Shown: positions 16,780-26,501, counted from the stretch's first letter. The stretch: 64,000 bases of DNA from JBGPLJ01 sp035644395 (GCA_035644395.1 DASQOR010000088.1:1-64000); one strand, 5' to 3'. A program made the numbers and translations. The notes: generated from the sequence alone by a model not told the origin.

Positions 16780-17955
16780 TCAAGCCCTGGCTGGCGCGGG
16801 GGCGAGGCCGCGCAGGCGCTGAACCGCTTCCGTCACCGCCGTGACGGCGTAGTCGACATCGGCCTCGGTTGAAAATCGGCCGAGACTGAACCGCAGGGAG
16901 CTTTGCGCCAGCTGATCGCTCCGGCCAAGCGCCCGCAGCACATACGATGCCTCCTGGCTTGCCGACGTGCAGGCGGAGCCCGTCGACACCGCGAGACCCG
17001 GGAGCGAAAAGAGCAGGCTCTCCCCTTCAACGCCTTCGAATGAGACGTTAAGGACTCCCGCGACCCGTTTCTCCGGGTGGCCATTGAGATGCACCGAACC
17101 GAGCTTCCTTAGTCCCGCCCACAGCCGTGCCCGCAACCCGGCGAGGCGCTCGGCGTCGGCATCGAGGTCACGCGCAGCGATTTCATAGGCGACGCCCATG
17201 CCGACGATCTGGTGCGTCGGCAAGGTGCCAGACCTCAGGCCCGATTCCTGGCCGCCGCCGAAGATCAGCGGCAGCATCAGCGGTCGCGGCTGGCGGCGCA
17301 CGTACAGCGCACCGATACCCTTCGGTCCATAGATCTTGTGCGCGGTCAGCGACAACAAGTCGATGCATTGCTCCGCAACGTCGATGCGCGCCTTGCCGGC
17401 GCTCTGCGCCCCATCGACGTGCAGCAGCACGCCGCGTTCGCGGCAGATCTTGCCGATGCTGCCCACGTCCTGGATCACGCCGATCTCGTTGTTCGCGTGC
17501 ATCAGCGACACGAGCAGTGTGTCCGGACGCAACGCCGCCACCACGGCTTCGGGCGTCACGATGCCGTCGTCGCCGGGCTTGAGATAGCTGACGTCGAAGC
17601 CTTCCTTCTCGAGCTGCTTACAAGGATCGAGCACGGCCTTGTGCTCGGTGCGTGCGGTCACGAGGTGCTTGCCGCGCTCGCGCTGCGCGCGGGCGACGCC
17701 GAAGATCGCGAGATTGTCCGATTCCGTCGCGCCGGAGGTCCAGACGATAGCCGCGGGCTCCGCGCCGATGAGTTTCGCAACCTGGCCGCGCGCCTTTTCC
17801 ACTCGCGCGCGGGCGGCGTTGCCGGGCGCGTGACCGGTCGAGGATGGATTGGCGAAGCAGCCGTCCGCCGTCAGGCACTCGGCCATGGCGGCCGCCACGC
17901 GCGGATCGACCGGCGTGGTCGCCGCGTTGTCCATGTAGACGCAGGGCTGCTTCAC
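16780..17955 (-). CDS. iscS: Cysteine desulfurase IscS
   Basis: 391 residues. The PLP lysine is Lys207 (LTAHKIYGPKG) and the catalytic mobile-loop cysteine is Cys329 (STGSACTSASQEASYVL), the extended loop of group I desulfurases. MDNAATTPVD near the start and HVDGAQSAGK are further PLP-site signatures. It supplies persulfide sulfur for Fe-S assembly and tRNA thiolation. Its ATG overlaps the trmJ stop by 4 bp. No iscR, hscA, hscB or fdx follows, unlike the full E. coli operon. Confidence 0.95.
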   Translation of the reverse strand: MKQPCVYMDNAATTPVDPRVAAAMAECLTADGCFANPSSTGHAPGNAARARVEKARGQVAKLIGAEPAAIVWTSGATESDNLAIFGVARAQRERGKHLVTARTEHKAVLDPCKQLEKEGFDVSYLKPGDDGIVTPEAVVAALRPDTLLVSLMHANNEIGVIQDVGSIGKICRERGVLLHVDGAQSAGKARIDVAEQCIDLLSLTAHKIYGPKGIGALYVRRQPRPLMLPLIFGGGQESGLRSGTLPTHQIVGMGVAYEIAARDLDADAERLAGLRARLWAGLRKLGSVHLNGHPEKRVAGVLNVSFEGVEGESLLFSLPGLAVSTGSACTSASQEASYVLRALGRSDQLAQSSLRFSLGRFSTEADVDYAVTAVTEAVQRLRGLAPAPARA

Positions 17956-18692
17956 GACACCTTCCTGCCGGAACCCGCCGCGCGCCGCCGCCCCTGCACG
18001 GCTGTGAGGATGCCGCGGAGGATGTTGAGTTCGTTCTGATCGAGCGCCGTGCGATTGAAGATTCTCCGGATCCGCGTCATCAGGTGACCGCGGCCGGTGC
18101 GATCGTGGAAGTCCGCTTCATCCATGACTTCGGCGAGCTGCGCATAGAAGCGTTCGAGCTCCTCTGCGGTCACCGGCGGCGTTTCCTGCTGTGTGGTCGT
18201 GGCGGGCGCGGTGCGTGCGAGGAGGATTTCGTAGCACACGATCTGCACGGCCATCGCGAGATTGAGCGATTCGTAGGCGGGATTCACCGGAATCTTCACG
18301 AGCGTACGGCAATGCTGAAGCGCGTCATTCTCGAGGCCGAAGCGCTCGGAGCCGAACAACACCGCCGCTTTCGCGCACCCCTCGCAGGCAACGATCTGCT
18401 GCGCAAGGTCGCGCGGCGTCAGTACGGTCCAGTTGTGGATCCGGGGACGCGAGGTCGTGGCCGCGATGTACCTGCAGTCGGCGATGGCTTCGTCGATGCT
18501 GCCGACAACGCGCGCAGCATCGAGAACATCGGTCGCACCCGCGGCCCTGGCGCTCGCCTCCGGGTCCGGGAACTGTTTAGGCCGCACGAGCCAGAGCTCC
18601 TCGCAGCCCATGTTCTTCATGGCGCGCGCCACCGCCCCGATATTGCCGGGGTGGCTCGGTTCGACGAGAACGATGCGGACAGGGCAATTCAT
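17952..18692 (-). CDS. trmJ: tRNA (cytidine/uridine-32-2'-O)-methyltransferase TrmJ
   Basis: 246 residues. SPOUT-fold motifs are clear: VLVEPSHPGNIGAVARAMKN at the start, LFGSERFGLEND in the middle and IPVNPAYESLNLAMAVQIV, which forms the knot. It methylates position 32 of several tRNAs. It is divergent from suhB, separated by 133 bp, the usual gammaproteobacterial pairing. It is translationally coupled to iscS; in many relatives iscR lies between them, but not here. Confidence 0.95.
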   Translation of the reverse strand: MNCPVRIVLVEPSHPGNIGAVARAMKNMGCEELWLVRPKQFPDPEASARAAGATDVLDAARVVGSIDEAIADCRYIAATTSRPRIHNWTVLTPRDLAQQIVACEGCAKAAVLFGSERFGLENDALQHCRTLVKIPVNPAYESLNLAMAVQIVCYEILLARTAPATTTQQETPPVTAEELERFYAQLAEVMDEADFHDRTGRGHLMTRIRRIFNRTALDQNELNILRGILTAVQGRRRAAGSGRKVS

Positions 18693-18825
18693 GCGCTCAG
18701 TGAAGCCGATCGGCGCCGGCGGAGGAGTGTTCGACGGCGGCGGCGGTGCTTCTTTGTTATTCTAGCGCCCCGCCCGGGGAATCGCCCCGCCTTCGCACCC
18801 CCTTTTCGTGCAGCAAGCGTCATCC

Positions 18826-19626
18826 ATGCAGCCGATCCTGAACATTGCGGTCAAAGCGGCGCGTCGCGCCGGCGACCTGATCGTGAAAAGCCTGTCCCGC
18901 CTCGACAGCCTGGACGTCTCGAGCAAGGGGCGGAACGACTTCGTCACGGACATCGACCGCGCGGCCGAGCAGGACATCATCACGACCATCCACCGGATGT
19001 ATCCGGAACACGCCATCCTGGCGGAGGAAAGCGGCCGCAGCGGACGCGACGAGAACCTCTGGATCATCGACCCGCTCGACGGCACCACGAATTTCCTGCA
19101 CGGCAATCCCGTGTTCGCGGTGTCGATCGCGTTCGAACGTCGCGGGCGGCTCGAACACGCGGTCGTCTACGACCCGCTGCGCCAGGAGTTCTTCACCGCA
19201 TCGCGCGGGGAAGGCGCCCAGCTCGAGGGCCGCAAGATCCGCGTGAGCAAGCAGAAGGAGCTGGAGGGCTCGCTCATCGGCACGGGCTTCCCCTACCGGG
19301 CGAATGCCAAGTGGCTCGAGCCCTATATCGCGATGATGCGCGTCGTCATGACGACGGCCGCGGGCGTGCGCCGCCCGGGCTCGGCTTCACTCGACCTCGC
19401 CTACGTCGCGGCCGGGCGGCTCGACGGCTTCTGGGAGATCGGCCTTGCGCCGTGGGACACAGCCGCCGGCACGCTCATCATCACCGAGGCGGGCGGCCTC
19501 GTGACGAATCTCGGCGGCAACGAGTACACGCAGGGCGGCAACATCATCTGCGGCAACCCGAAGGTGCATGCCGCACTGGTGGCGGCGCTCGCGCCGCACG
19601 TTCCCGAAGAACTGCGCAACAGCTGA
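18826..19626 (+). CDS. suhB: Inositol-1-monophosphatase SuhB
   Basis: About 266 residues from the ATG at 18826 (MQPILNIAVKAARRAGDLI), which matches the known SuhB start; a GTG 18 bp upstream is less likely. Metal-binding motifs of the family are EESG, WIIDPLDGTTNF and LAPWDTAAGTLIITEAGG. It hydrolyses inositol phosphate and in E. coli also takes part in rRNA antitermination complexes. The gene end is followed directly by a palindromic repeat and the convergent permease gene. Confidence 0.95.
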   Translation: MQPILNIAVKAARRAGDLIVKSLSRLDSLDVSSKGRNDFVTDIDRAAEQDIITTIHRMYPEHAILAEESGRSGRDENLWIIDPLDGTTNFLHGNPVFAVSIAFERRGRLEHAVVYDPLRQEFFTASRGEGAQLEGRKIRVSKQKELEGSLIGTGFPYRANAKWLEPYIAMMRVVMTTAAGVRRPGSASLDLAYVAAGRLDGFWEIGLAPWDTAAGTLIITEAGGLVTNLGGNEYTQGGNIICGNPKVHAALVAALAPHVPEELRNS

Positions 19627-19629
19627 AAC

Positions 19630-19686
19630 GAAAGGGGGACATTCCTGACTTCGCAGACCGCGAAATCAGGAATGTCCCCTTTTCCC
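19630..19686. repeat. Palindromic repeat, family A (GGGGACATTCCTGA), compact copy
   Basis: The left arm GGGGACATTCCTGA-TTCGC and its reverse complement GCGAA-TCAGGAATGTCCCC enclose a loop of a few bases; the arms have one mismatch or bulge. The copy lies between the convergent stops of suhB and the permease gene, filling almost the whole 62 bp gap, so it may act as a two-way terminator. A longer copy is at 37483-37568. The A/T-flanked GGGGAC core is shared with family B. Confidence 0.85.
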
Positions 19687-19688
19687 TG

Positions 19689-21248
19689 TCAATTCGCTCG
19701 TTGCTTCGAGTGCCGGTAGCCGTAGCCGAAATACACCAGCGTTCCGAGCGCGAAGTATCCGACGAGGATCCAGAGCGCGATCGGATCCTTGTTGACCTCA
19801 CCCGGGGCACCGATGAGGTGACCCATGATGTCGTAGTTGAGCGCCTTCGACAGGATGTCCGTCAGGATCGGTCCCATCATCAGGAGCAGGCACGAGATGA
19901 TGCCGAGGATTGGCGTCACCGGGTACCACGGGACCTCGAAGGGACGCTTCATGTTCGGGTGGCGATGGCGCAGGTACAGCACGCTCATGCACACGATCGA
20001 AAATGCGACGGCCGTACCGAGGCTCACGAGGTCATTGAGGACGTCGAGCGGCAACGTGGCGGCGGCGAAGGCGATCACGACGCCGAGCAGGATCGTGCCG
20101 GCCGCGGGCGTCTTGAACCGCTGGTTCACCTTCGAGAACACATCCGGCAGCAGGCCGTCCTTCGCCATCTGGTAGAAGACGCGCGTCTGCGCGTACATCA
20201 GCACCAGCATCACCGACGAGAGCCCGGTGAACGCCCCGATCTTGATCAGGAACGCGAGCAGGTTCAGCTGTCCATTGTCGGTGAGTCCCCAGTGGATGAC
20301 GGCCCATTGCGGATTCATCCGGTCGATCGCGATCGCGATCGGCGCGCCGCCCGCGAGTTCCTTGTACGGAACGACGCCGGTCATCACGGCCGCTACCGCC
20401 ATGTAGAGCACGGTGCAGATGATGAGCGACCCGAGGATGCCGATCGGCAGGTCCTTCTGCGGATTCTTCGCTTCGCTGGCAGCGGTCGACACCGCTTCGA
20501 AGCCGACGTATGCGAAGAAGATGATCGAGGCTGCGCGCAGCACACCCTGGAAGCCGTACTTGAATCCGCCCTCGTTCGCCGGGATGAAGGGGTGCCAGTT
20601 GTCCGAGCTCACATAGAAGACGCCGACCGCGATGAACGCGAGCAGCACCGAGAGCTTGATGGCGACGATGACGTTGTTCACCGTCGCCGATTCCTTCACG
20701 CCGATGACGAGGAGCGAGGTCACGGCCAGGATGCCGATGGCGCCGATGAGATTGAAGCCGTGGCCGGTCTGCAGCACGCCGTCCTGCAACCTCAGCGTTG
20801 ACTGCGTGACGCTGGTGTTGAAGTGCACACCAAAGTCCGAGAGCAGCGAAATCACGTAGCCGGTCCAGCCGGACGCCACGGTCGACGCCGCGACGCCGTA
20901 TTCGAGGAGCAGCAGCCAGCCCATGATCCAGGCGAAGACCTCGCCCATGGTGACGTAGGAGTACGAGTACGCCGAGCCGCAGACCGGCATCGTCGAGGCG
21001 AGCTCCGCGTAGCACAGGGCCGCGAAAACGCAGCAGGCGCCGGCGATAACGAAGGAGAGCATCACGCCCGGGCCCGCGAAGTTCGCGGCGGCGTTGCCCG
21101 TCAGGACGAAGATGCCGGCGCCGATGATGGCGCCGATGCCAAGGCTCGTGAGATTGGTCGCGGTCAGCGTGCGTTTCAGCTCCCCGGAGCTGAATTCCGC
21201 CTGGATTTGTTCTACGGATTTTTTTGCGAACAGCTGGCCATTGGCCAT
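19689..21248 (-). CDS. APC-superfamily amino-acid permease
   Basis: 519 residues with about 12-14 membrane helices. The substrate-site motif GIGAIIGAGIFVLTG in helix 1 and FFAYVGFEAVSTAASEAKNP in the helix 6 region are those of the cationic amino-acid transporter (CAT/YfnA-like) subgroup. It is an inner-membrane amino-acid importer; the exact substrate is not visible. It is transcribed alone, convergent with suhB and ending in the palindromic repeat. Its upstream neighbour secF-TerC is co-directional with an 83 bp gap. Confidence 0.9.
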   Translation of the reverse strand: MANGQLFAKKSVEQIQAEFSSGELKRTLTATNLTSLGIGAIIGAGIFVLTGNAAANFAGPGVMLSFVIAGACCVFAALCYAELASTMPVCGSAYSYSYVTMGEVFAWIMGWLLLLEYGVAASTVASGWTGYVISLLSDFGVHFNTSVTQSTLRLQDGVLQTGHGFNLIGAIGILAVTSLLVIGVKESATVNNVIVAIKLSVLLAFIAVGVFYVSSDNWHPFIPANEGGFKYGFQGVLRAASIIFFAYVGFEAVSTAASEAKNPQKDLPIGILGSLIICTVLYMAVAAVMTGVVPYKELAGGAPIAIAIDRMNPQWAVIHWGLTDNGQLNLLAFLIKIGAFTGLSSVMLVLMYAQTRVFYQMAKDGLLPDVFSKVNQRFKTPAAGTILLGVVIAFAAATLPLDVLNDLVSLGTAVAFSIVCMSVLYLRHRHPNMKRPFEVPWYPVTPILGIISCLLLMMGPILTDILSKALNYDIMGHLIGAPGEVNKDPIALWILVGYFALGTLVYFGYGYRHSKQRAN

Positions 21249-21331
21249 GAGTCTCCCCCTTCACCCCGGGCGCGCGTGAGCGCGGAAGGCGCTGAGACTA
21301 GGCGCAAGGCCCGCCGGAGGCAAGCCGCCCG

Positions 21332-22078
21332 TCAGTCCTTTTCCTCGGAATCCTCGCGCCGGCTGGCGCGTCCGTTCAACAGGCGGCGCAGCTTTATGTT
21401 CAGCATTTCGACGACCACGGAGAAGGCCATCGCGAAATAGAGGTAGCCGCGCTCGATGTGATAGTCCGCTCCCTCGGCCATGAGGAGCACCCCGACGAGG
21501 ATCAGGAAGGCGAGCGCGATGATCTTGATGGTCGGATATTTTTCGATGAAATCGTTGAGCGGTCCCGCGAGCCACATCATCACGATGACCGACGCGACGA
21601 TGGCGGCGACCATGATCGGCAGCTGGTTCGAGAGCCCGACGGCCGTGAACACCGAATCGAGCGAGAACACGATGTCGATGAGCGCGATCTGCACGATCAC
21701 GGCAACAAAGCCGCTATGGAGGGACGACGGCTGCTTGTGCCCGGAGCCCTCGAAGGTCGCGTGGATCTCGCTCACGGCCTTGGCGAGCAGGAACAGCCCG
21801 CCCGCGAACAGCACGAGGTCGCGTGCCGATATCTGCCGGTCGAACGTCTCGAAGAGCGGCGTCGTGAGCCGCGTGAGCCAGGTGATCGAAAAGAGCAGCG
21901 CGATGCGGGTCAGCATCGCGAGCGCGAGGCCGAAGCGGCGCGCATTCGGCTGCCGGTCCTTCGGCAGGCGGCTCACCAGCACCGACAGCACGATGATGTT
22001 GTCGACGCCGAGCACGATCTCGAGCGCCGCCAGCGTGAAGAAGGCGATCCAGGCGTGGACGTCGAACAGCAGTTCCAT
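21332..22078 (-). CDS. TerC-family integral membrane protein
   Basis: 248 residues and seven or so membrane helices. The TerC signature acidic residues lie within membrane segments: EIVLGVDNIIVLSVL in helix 1 and DIVFSLDSVFTAVGL in the central helix. Family members are linked to metal (Mn or tellurite) handling or to metalation of exported proteins. A charged C-terminal tail rich in Arg and Glu follows. It lies 33 bp downstream of secF in the same direction, so it may be co-transcribed with secDF. Confidence 0.9.
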   Translation of the reverse strand: MELLFDVHAWIAFFTLAALEIVLGVDNIIVLSVLVSRLPKDRQPNARRFGLALAMLTRIALLFSITWLTRLTTPLFETFDRQISARDLVLFAGGLFLLAKAVSEIHATFEGSGHKQPSSLHSGFVAVIVQIALIDIVFSLDSVFTAVGLSNQLPIMVAAIVASVIVMMWLAGPLNDFIEKYPTIKIIALAFLILVGVLLMAEGADYHIERGYLYFAMAFSVVVEMLNIKLRRLLNGRASRREDSEEKD

Positions 22079-22111
22079 GGCGGTCAGCGACCTCGCCCGC
22101 GGCCCGCCATC

Positions 22112-23053
22112 TCAGGGCATCTTGTCGAGTTCGTCGGCGGACTTGCGCTGCGGGAAGAGATCATTGCCGGTCAAGCCCATGTCGAGCGCCAGCGAGCTGG
22201 CAACGTAGATCGAAGAGTAGGTGACGACCACGATGCCGACGAGCAGCGCCACGGAGAAACCGCGCAGGGCCTCGCCGCCGAACAGCAGCAGCATCAGCAC
22301 GACGACGAAGGTCGCGCCGCTCGTGATCACGGTTCGCGACAGCGTCTGGTTGATCGCCGCGTCGATGAGGTCCGCGGACGCGGCGCGCCGCGAGCGTTCG
22401 AAGTTCTCGCGGATCCGGTCGAACACGACGACGGTGTCGTTCAGCGAGTGGCCGATGACGGCGAGCACCGCGGCGAGCGCGGGCAGGTCGAAGGTGAGCC
22501 CGGTGACGGAGAAGAAGCCGATCACCACGATGGGGTTATGCATCGAGGCGACGACGGCGCCCGTGCCGAGCCGCCAGGTGTGAAAGCGGATCGATACGTA
22601 GAGGCCGATCAGCAGGAACGTGAATACGAGGGCGAGCGCACCGTTCTCCGCAAGTTCGCGGCCGACCTGCGACCCGACCGAATCCGCCCGGTGCATCCGG
22701 ACCTTCGGATCGATCGCGGCGAGCGCCGTTTCGATGCGCTTGCCGACCTCCGTGCCCTTGACGGTCTCGCCCTGTGGCGGCAGGCGCACCAGAACGTCGC
22801 GCACCGAGTCGACCAGCTGGACCTGCGGTTCCTTGAATCCGCTCGCAACGAGGGTCGACTGGATCTGCTCGACGTTGGCCGGCGCGCTGAAGCTGAGCTC
22901 GACCTCGACGCCGCCGGTGAAGTCGATGGAAAGGTGCAGCCCGTGCACGATGAGGGATACGACCGTCGCGAGCACCATGAGGAGCGACAGCCCGTACCAG
23001 CGCCGCCTGAGGCGCATGAAGTGGAGCGTCGGGACCTTCTTGAAAAATTCCAT
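22112..23053 (-). CDS. secF: Protein translocase subunit SecF
   Basis: 313 residues. An N-terminal helix (GLSLLMVLATVVSLIVHGL) is followed by the periplasmic domain opening with LSIDFTGGVEVEL and then five helices with the conserved DTVVVFDRIREN. It uses the proton gradient with SecD to pull proteins out of the Sec channel. It begins 10 bp after secD. Confidence 0.97.
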   Translation of the reverse strand: MEFFKKVPTLHFMRLRRRWYGLSLLMVLATVVSLIVHGLHLSIDFTGGVEVELSFSAPANVEQIQSTLVASGFKEPQVQLVDSVRDVLVRLPPQGETVKGTEVGKRIETALAAIDPKVRMHRADSVGSQVGRELAENGALALVFTFLLIGLYVSIRFHTWRLGTGAVVASMHNPIVVIGFFSVTGLTFDLPALAAVLAVIGHSLNDTVVVFDRIRENFERSRRAASADLIDAAINQTLSRTVITSGATFVVVLMLLLFGGEALRGFSVALLVGIVVVTYSSIYVASSLALDMGLTGNDLFPQRKSADELDKMP

Positions 23054-23063
23054 GGATGCCCCG

Positions 23064-24938
23064 TCAGATCGACAGCCGGCCGATTTCGCGGCGCCGGGTA
23101 TAGATGAGATGCACGACGACGCGGCTGCCGACCACCGCGGTGAAGAGCGAGGTCAGGATGCCGAGCGTCAGCACGACGGCAAAGCCGCGCACGGGGCCGC
23201 TGCCGAAGGCCCAGAGCACGACGCCCGCGATCAGGGTCGTGACGTTCGAATCCGCGATCGCGGTAAAGGCACGGTCGAAGCCCTTGTCGATCGCCGCGCG
23301 CGGCGTGACCCCGGCGCGCAGTTCCTCGCGGATCCGTTCGTAGATCAGGATGTTCGCGTCGACCGCCATGCCGACGGTGAGCACGATGCCGCCGATGCCG
23401 GGCAGGGTCAGCACCGCGTTCATGAGCGAAAGCAGCGCCGTCAGCAGTACGACGTTCGAGAACAGCACCAGGTTCGCGACCCAGCCGAACACCCGGTAGT
23501 AGATCGCCATGAACGTGAAGATCGTCAGCATGCCGTAGATCATCGCGTCGACGCCGCGCTCGATGTTCTTCTCGCCGAGCGTCGGGCCGATGGTGCGCTC
23601 TTCGACGAGGTACAGCGGCGCGGCCAGCGCGCCGGCGCGCAACAGCCTTGCAAGTTCAGGACCCTCGTTCGCCGAGAGCCCGGTGATCTGGAACTGGTTC
23701 GAGAACAGGCCCTGGATGGTCGCGGCGTTGATCACGTCTTCCTTGGTCCGGTCGACGAAGATCTGCTTGCCCTCGACGGTCTTTTCCTCGCGCAGCTTCT
23801 CGATGAACACGACCCCCATGCGGTGGCCGATATTGGTGCGCGTCGTTTCGCCCATGCGCCGGCCGCCGCGGCTGTCGAGCTTCACGCTCACCGCCGGGCC
23901 TTCCTGCTGCAGGACGTACTGCGCGTCGACCAGCTGATCGCCGGTCGCAATGACCTCGCGCTTGAGGAGAATCGGCCCGCCGCTCTCGCGCAGGACATAG
24001 AGCTTGGAGCCGACCGGCGCGACGCCGGTGCGGCGCGCATCCTCGGGATTGTTGACCTCGTCGACGAGCCGGAACTCGAGTGTCGCGGTGCTGCCGAGCA
24101 GCAGCTTCGCGTCGGTCGGATCGTCAACGCCCGGCAGCTGCACGACGATCCGGTCGCGTCCCTGGCGCTGGATCACGGGCTCGGAAACGCCCAGCTCGTT
24201 GATGCGATTGCGCAGGGTCGTCAGGTTCTGGTCGATGGCGTAATCCGCGCGCTCGCGTGCCATTTCCTCGGTGACGCGCGCGAGGATCGTCGGCGCCGCG
24301 GGGTTCGCATCCACCGTGATCGCGAGCTTGACGTTCGCCTTCTCGACGATTTTGCGCGCGGCAGCGAGGTTGGCAGCGTCGCGGAGCGTGATCTTGAGCG
24401 ATTCGCCCTGCGCCTGGGCGTCGCGGATGAGGACGATGTCGACGAACTGGATCTTCTCCTCGCGCAGGCTCCGCCGCAGTTCCTGCTCGATGGCCGCTTC
24501 CAGCTGCTTGACGGCGCCCTGGATGTCGACCTGGTAGACGAGGTACGAGCCGCCGCGAAGATCGAGACCGAGCTTCATGGGCTTCAGGCCCATCGCCTGC
24601 ATCCACCGCGGCGTGCGCGGCGCGCTCGTCAGGCCGTAGTTGTAAAGCGCGGAGAGTTCCTTGATGACATCGCGCGCCTTCAGCTGCTCGTCGTTCGAGG
24701 GAAAGCGGACGACCGCCTCGCCGTTCACGATCTCGGTGCGCAGGAACCTGACGCCTTTCGCGGTGAGCACGCCTTCGATCGACTTGACGCACTCGGCCGT
24801 GCACGCGGGCTTGTCGCGCCCGACGAGCGCGATCTGCAGCGCCTTGTCCTCGCCGAAGACGTTCGGCAGCGCGAACAGCAGGCCGAGCAGCGTCAGTCCA
24901 CCGACAAGCCAGTACCTCCACCGGGGGAAATCGGTCAT
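23064..24938 (-). CDS. secD: Protein translocase subunit SecD
   Basis: 624 residues, normal for proteobacteria. The first helix is YWLVGGLTLLGLLFALPN; the large periplasmic part contains LGLDLRGGSYLVYQVD; the C-terminal membrane domain holds GMAVDANILIYERIREEL, the conserved helix with the Asp needed for proton coupling. It forms a complex with SecF and YajC. The gap to yajC is 34 bp. Confidence 0.97.
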   Translation of the reverse strand: MTDFPRWRYWLVGGLTLLGLLFALPNVFGEDKALQIALVGRDKPACTAECVKSIEGVLTAKGVRFLRTEIVNGEAVVRFPSNDEQLKARDVIKELSALYNYGLTSAPRTPRWMQAMGLKPMKLGLDLRGGSYLVYQVDIQGAVKQLEAAIEQELRRSLREEKIQFVDIVLIRDAQAQGESLKITLRDAANLAAARKIVEKANVKLAITVDANPAAPTILARVTEEMARERADYAIDQNLTTLRNRINELGVSEPVIQRQGRDRIVVQLPGVDDPTDAKLLLGSTATLEFRLVDEVNNPEDARRTGVAPVGSKLYVLRESGGPILLKREVIATGDQLVDAQYVLQQEGPAVSVKLDSRGGRRMGETTRTNIGHRMGVVFIEKLREEKTVEGKQIFVDRTKEDVINAATIQGLFSNQFQITGLSANEGPELARLLRAGALAAPLYLVEERTIGPTLGEKNIERGVDAMIYGMLTIFTFMAIYYRVFGWVANLVLFSNVVLLTALLSLMNAVLTLPGIGGIVLTVGMAVDANILIYERIREELRAGVTPRAAIDKGFDRAFTAIADSNVTTLIAGVVLWAFGSGPVRGFAVVLTLGILTSLFTAVVGSRVVVHLIYTRRREIGRLSI

Positions 24939-24972
24939 CCGCTTACGTCTCTCTTAAAACCTTGATGTGGCG

Positions 24973-25305
24973 TCAGGCACTCTTGATCGTGCCGCTCGGC
25001 ATCAGGCCCGAGACCTGCGACCTCTGTACCTTGATGACGACGCCGCTCGCGATTTCGATCGAGACGAAATTCTCGTTGACCTCGGTGACCTTGCCGAGGA
25101 TGCCGCCGGTCGTGACGACTTCGTTGCCGACCGCGAGCGCGGCCAGCATGGCCTTGTGTTCCTTGGCGCGCTTGTTCTGGGGGCGGATGAGCAGGAAATA
25201 GAACACCACGAAAAAGAGACCCATGAAGACGATCATTTGCAGACCGCCACCCGATGAGCCGCCGCCCGCGGCCTGCGCGTTCGCAGTTTCGATAAAGAAA
25301 TCCAT
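24973..25305 (-). CDS. yajC: Sec translocon accessory protein YajC
   Basis: 110 residues. A single membrane helix (MIVFMGLFFVVFYFLLIRPQ) is followed by the conserved basic QNKRAKEHKAMLAAL and a soluble KOW-like tail (VVTTGGILGKVTEV). It is a small subunit of the SecDF complex in the inner membrane. It follows tgt by 62 bp, the standard queA-tgt-yajC-secD-secF order. Confidence 0.96.
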   Translation of the reverse strand: MDFFIETANAQAAGGGSSGGGLQMIVFMGLFFVVFYFLLIRPQNKRAKEHKAMLAALAVGNEVVTTGGILGKVTEVNENFVSIEIASGVVIKVQRSQVSGLMPSGTIKSA

Positions 25306-25367
25306 TGCTTCAGACCCTTCTGTTCAAGTGCTTCGGATCAGGGGGGACCCCTAAAAATGGCGGCGCA

Positions 25368-26501
25368 TTATGCCACAGCGCCGTCGGAAGGCTCGCCCGA
25401 TGAGGCCCGGGCCGCATAAAAGCGCCGTGTGTACGCTTCCAGCTCGCCGGCGAGGATCGCGGCCCGGAGGCCGGACATCAGGTTCAGGTAGTAGTGCAGG
25501 TTGTGCAGCGTATTGAGCCGTGCGCCGAGAATCTCGTTGCAGCGGTCGAGGTGGCGCAGGTAGGCCCGGCTGTAGTTGCGGCAGGTGTAGCAGTGACAGG
25601 CCGGATCGACGGGCCCGGTGTCGCGCTGATGGGCGCTGTTACGGATATTGATGACGCCGAAGCTCGTGAAAAGGTGCCCGTTCCGTGCATGCCGCGTCGG
25701 CATCACGCAGTCGAACAGGTCGACGCCCCGGAGCACCGCCTCGACGATGTCCTCGGGACGGCCGACACCCATGAGGTAGCGCGGCCGGTCCGCCGGAATT
25801 TGCGGTTCGATGTGATCGAGCATGGCCAGGCGCTCCGCCTCGCTCTCGCCCACCGCGAGCCCGCCGATGGCATAGCCCTCGAAGCCGATCTTGCCAAGGC
25901 CCGCAAGCGACTCGGAGCGCAGCTCCGTATATATGCCACCCTGGATGATTCCAAAGAGCGTGCCGGGCGGCGTGCCCTCGTAATACGCATCGAAGCTGCG
26001 CCGCGCCCAGCCCAGCGAGAGCTGCATGGAGTCACGCGCATCCTCGAGCGACACCGGGTACGGAGTGCACTCATCGAAGATCATCGCGATATCGGCGCCG
26101 AGGTCGCGCTGCACCTGCATCGAGCGCTCCGGCGTCAACAGGACTTCCGCCCCGTCGACCGGCGAGCGAAAGCGCACGCCCTCCTCGCCGAGCTTGCGCA
26201 GGTCGCGCAGGCTGTACACCTGAAACCCGCCGGAATCCGTCAGCATCGGTCCCTGCCAGTGCATGAAGTCATGCAGATCGCCGTGCAGCTTCACGATCTC
26301 CGTGCCCGGCCGCAGCATGAGATGAAACGTATTGCCGAGGATGATCTCGGCGCCGGCCTCTCGCAGTTCCTCGGCCGTCATGGCTTTCACCGTGCCGTAA
26401 GTACCAACGGGCATGAAAGCGGGCGTCTCCACGCGGCCGCGCGCGAAGGTGAGCCGGCCCCGGCGTGCACGGCCGCAAGTCTCCAGGAGTTCGAAGTTCA
26501 T
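25368..26501 (-). CDS. tgt: Queuine tRNA-ribosyltransferase
   Basis: About 377 residues from the ATG at 26501; the upstream frame overlaps queA. Catalytic and substrate motifs are LTDSGGFQVYSL (proton acceptor Asp) and GVDLFDCVMPTRHARNG (nucleophile Asp). The zinc ligands are CHCYTC plus the later Cys and His in LDRCNEI and TLHNLHYY. It exchanges guanine-34 of target tRNAs for preQ1. The start overlaps the queA stop by 4 bp. Confidence 0.97.
   Translation of the reverse strand: MNFELLETCGRARRGRLTFARGRVETPAFMPVGTYGTVKAMTAEELREAGAEIILGNTFHLMLRPGTEIVKLHGDLHDFMHWQGPMLTDSGGFQVYSLRDLRKLGEEGVRFRSPVDGAEVLLTPERSMQVQRDLGADIAMIFDECTPYPVSLEDARDSMQLSLGWARRSFDAYYEGTPPGTLFGIIQGGIYTELRSESLAGLGKIGFEGYAIGGLAVGESEAERLAMLDHIEPQIPADRPRYLMGVGRPEDIVEAVLRGVDLFDCVMPTRHARNGHLFTSFGVINIRNSAHQRDTGPVDPACHCYTCRNYSRAYLRHLDRCNEILGARLNTLHNLHYYLNLMSGLRAAILAGELEAYTRRFYAARASSGEPSDGAVA

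Noticed and set aside
19630..19686. Ordinary Rho-independent terminator of suhB
   Set aside because: It may work as one, but the same arm recurs at 37483-37568 in front of genes, so it is a repeat element first.
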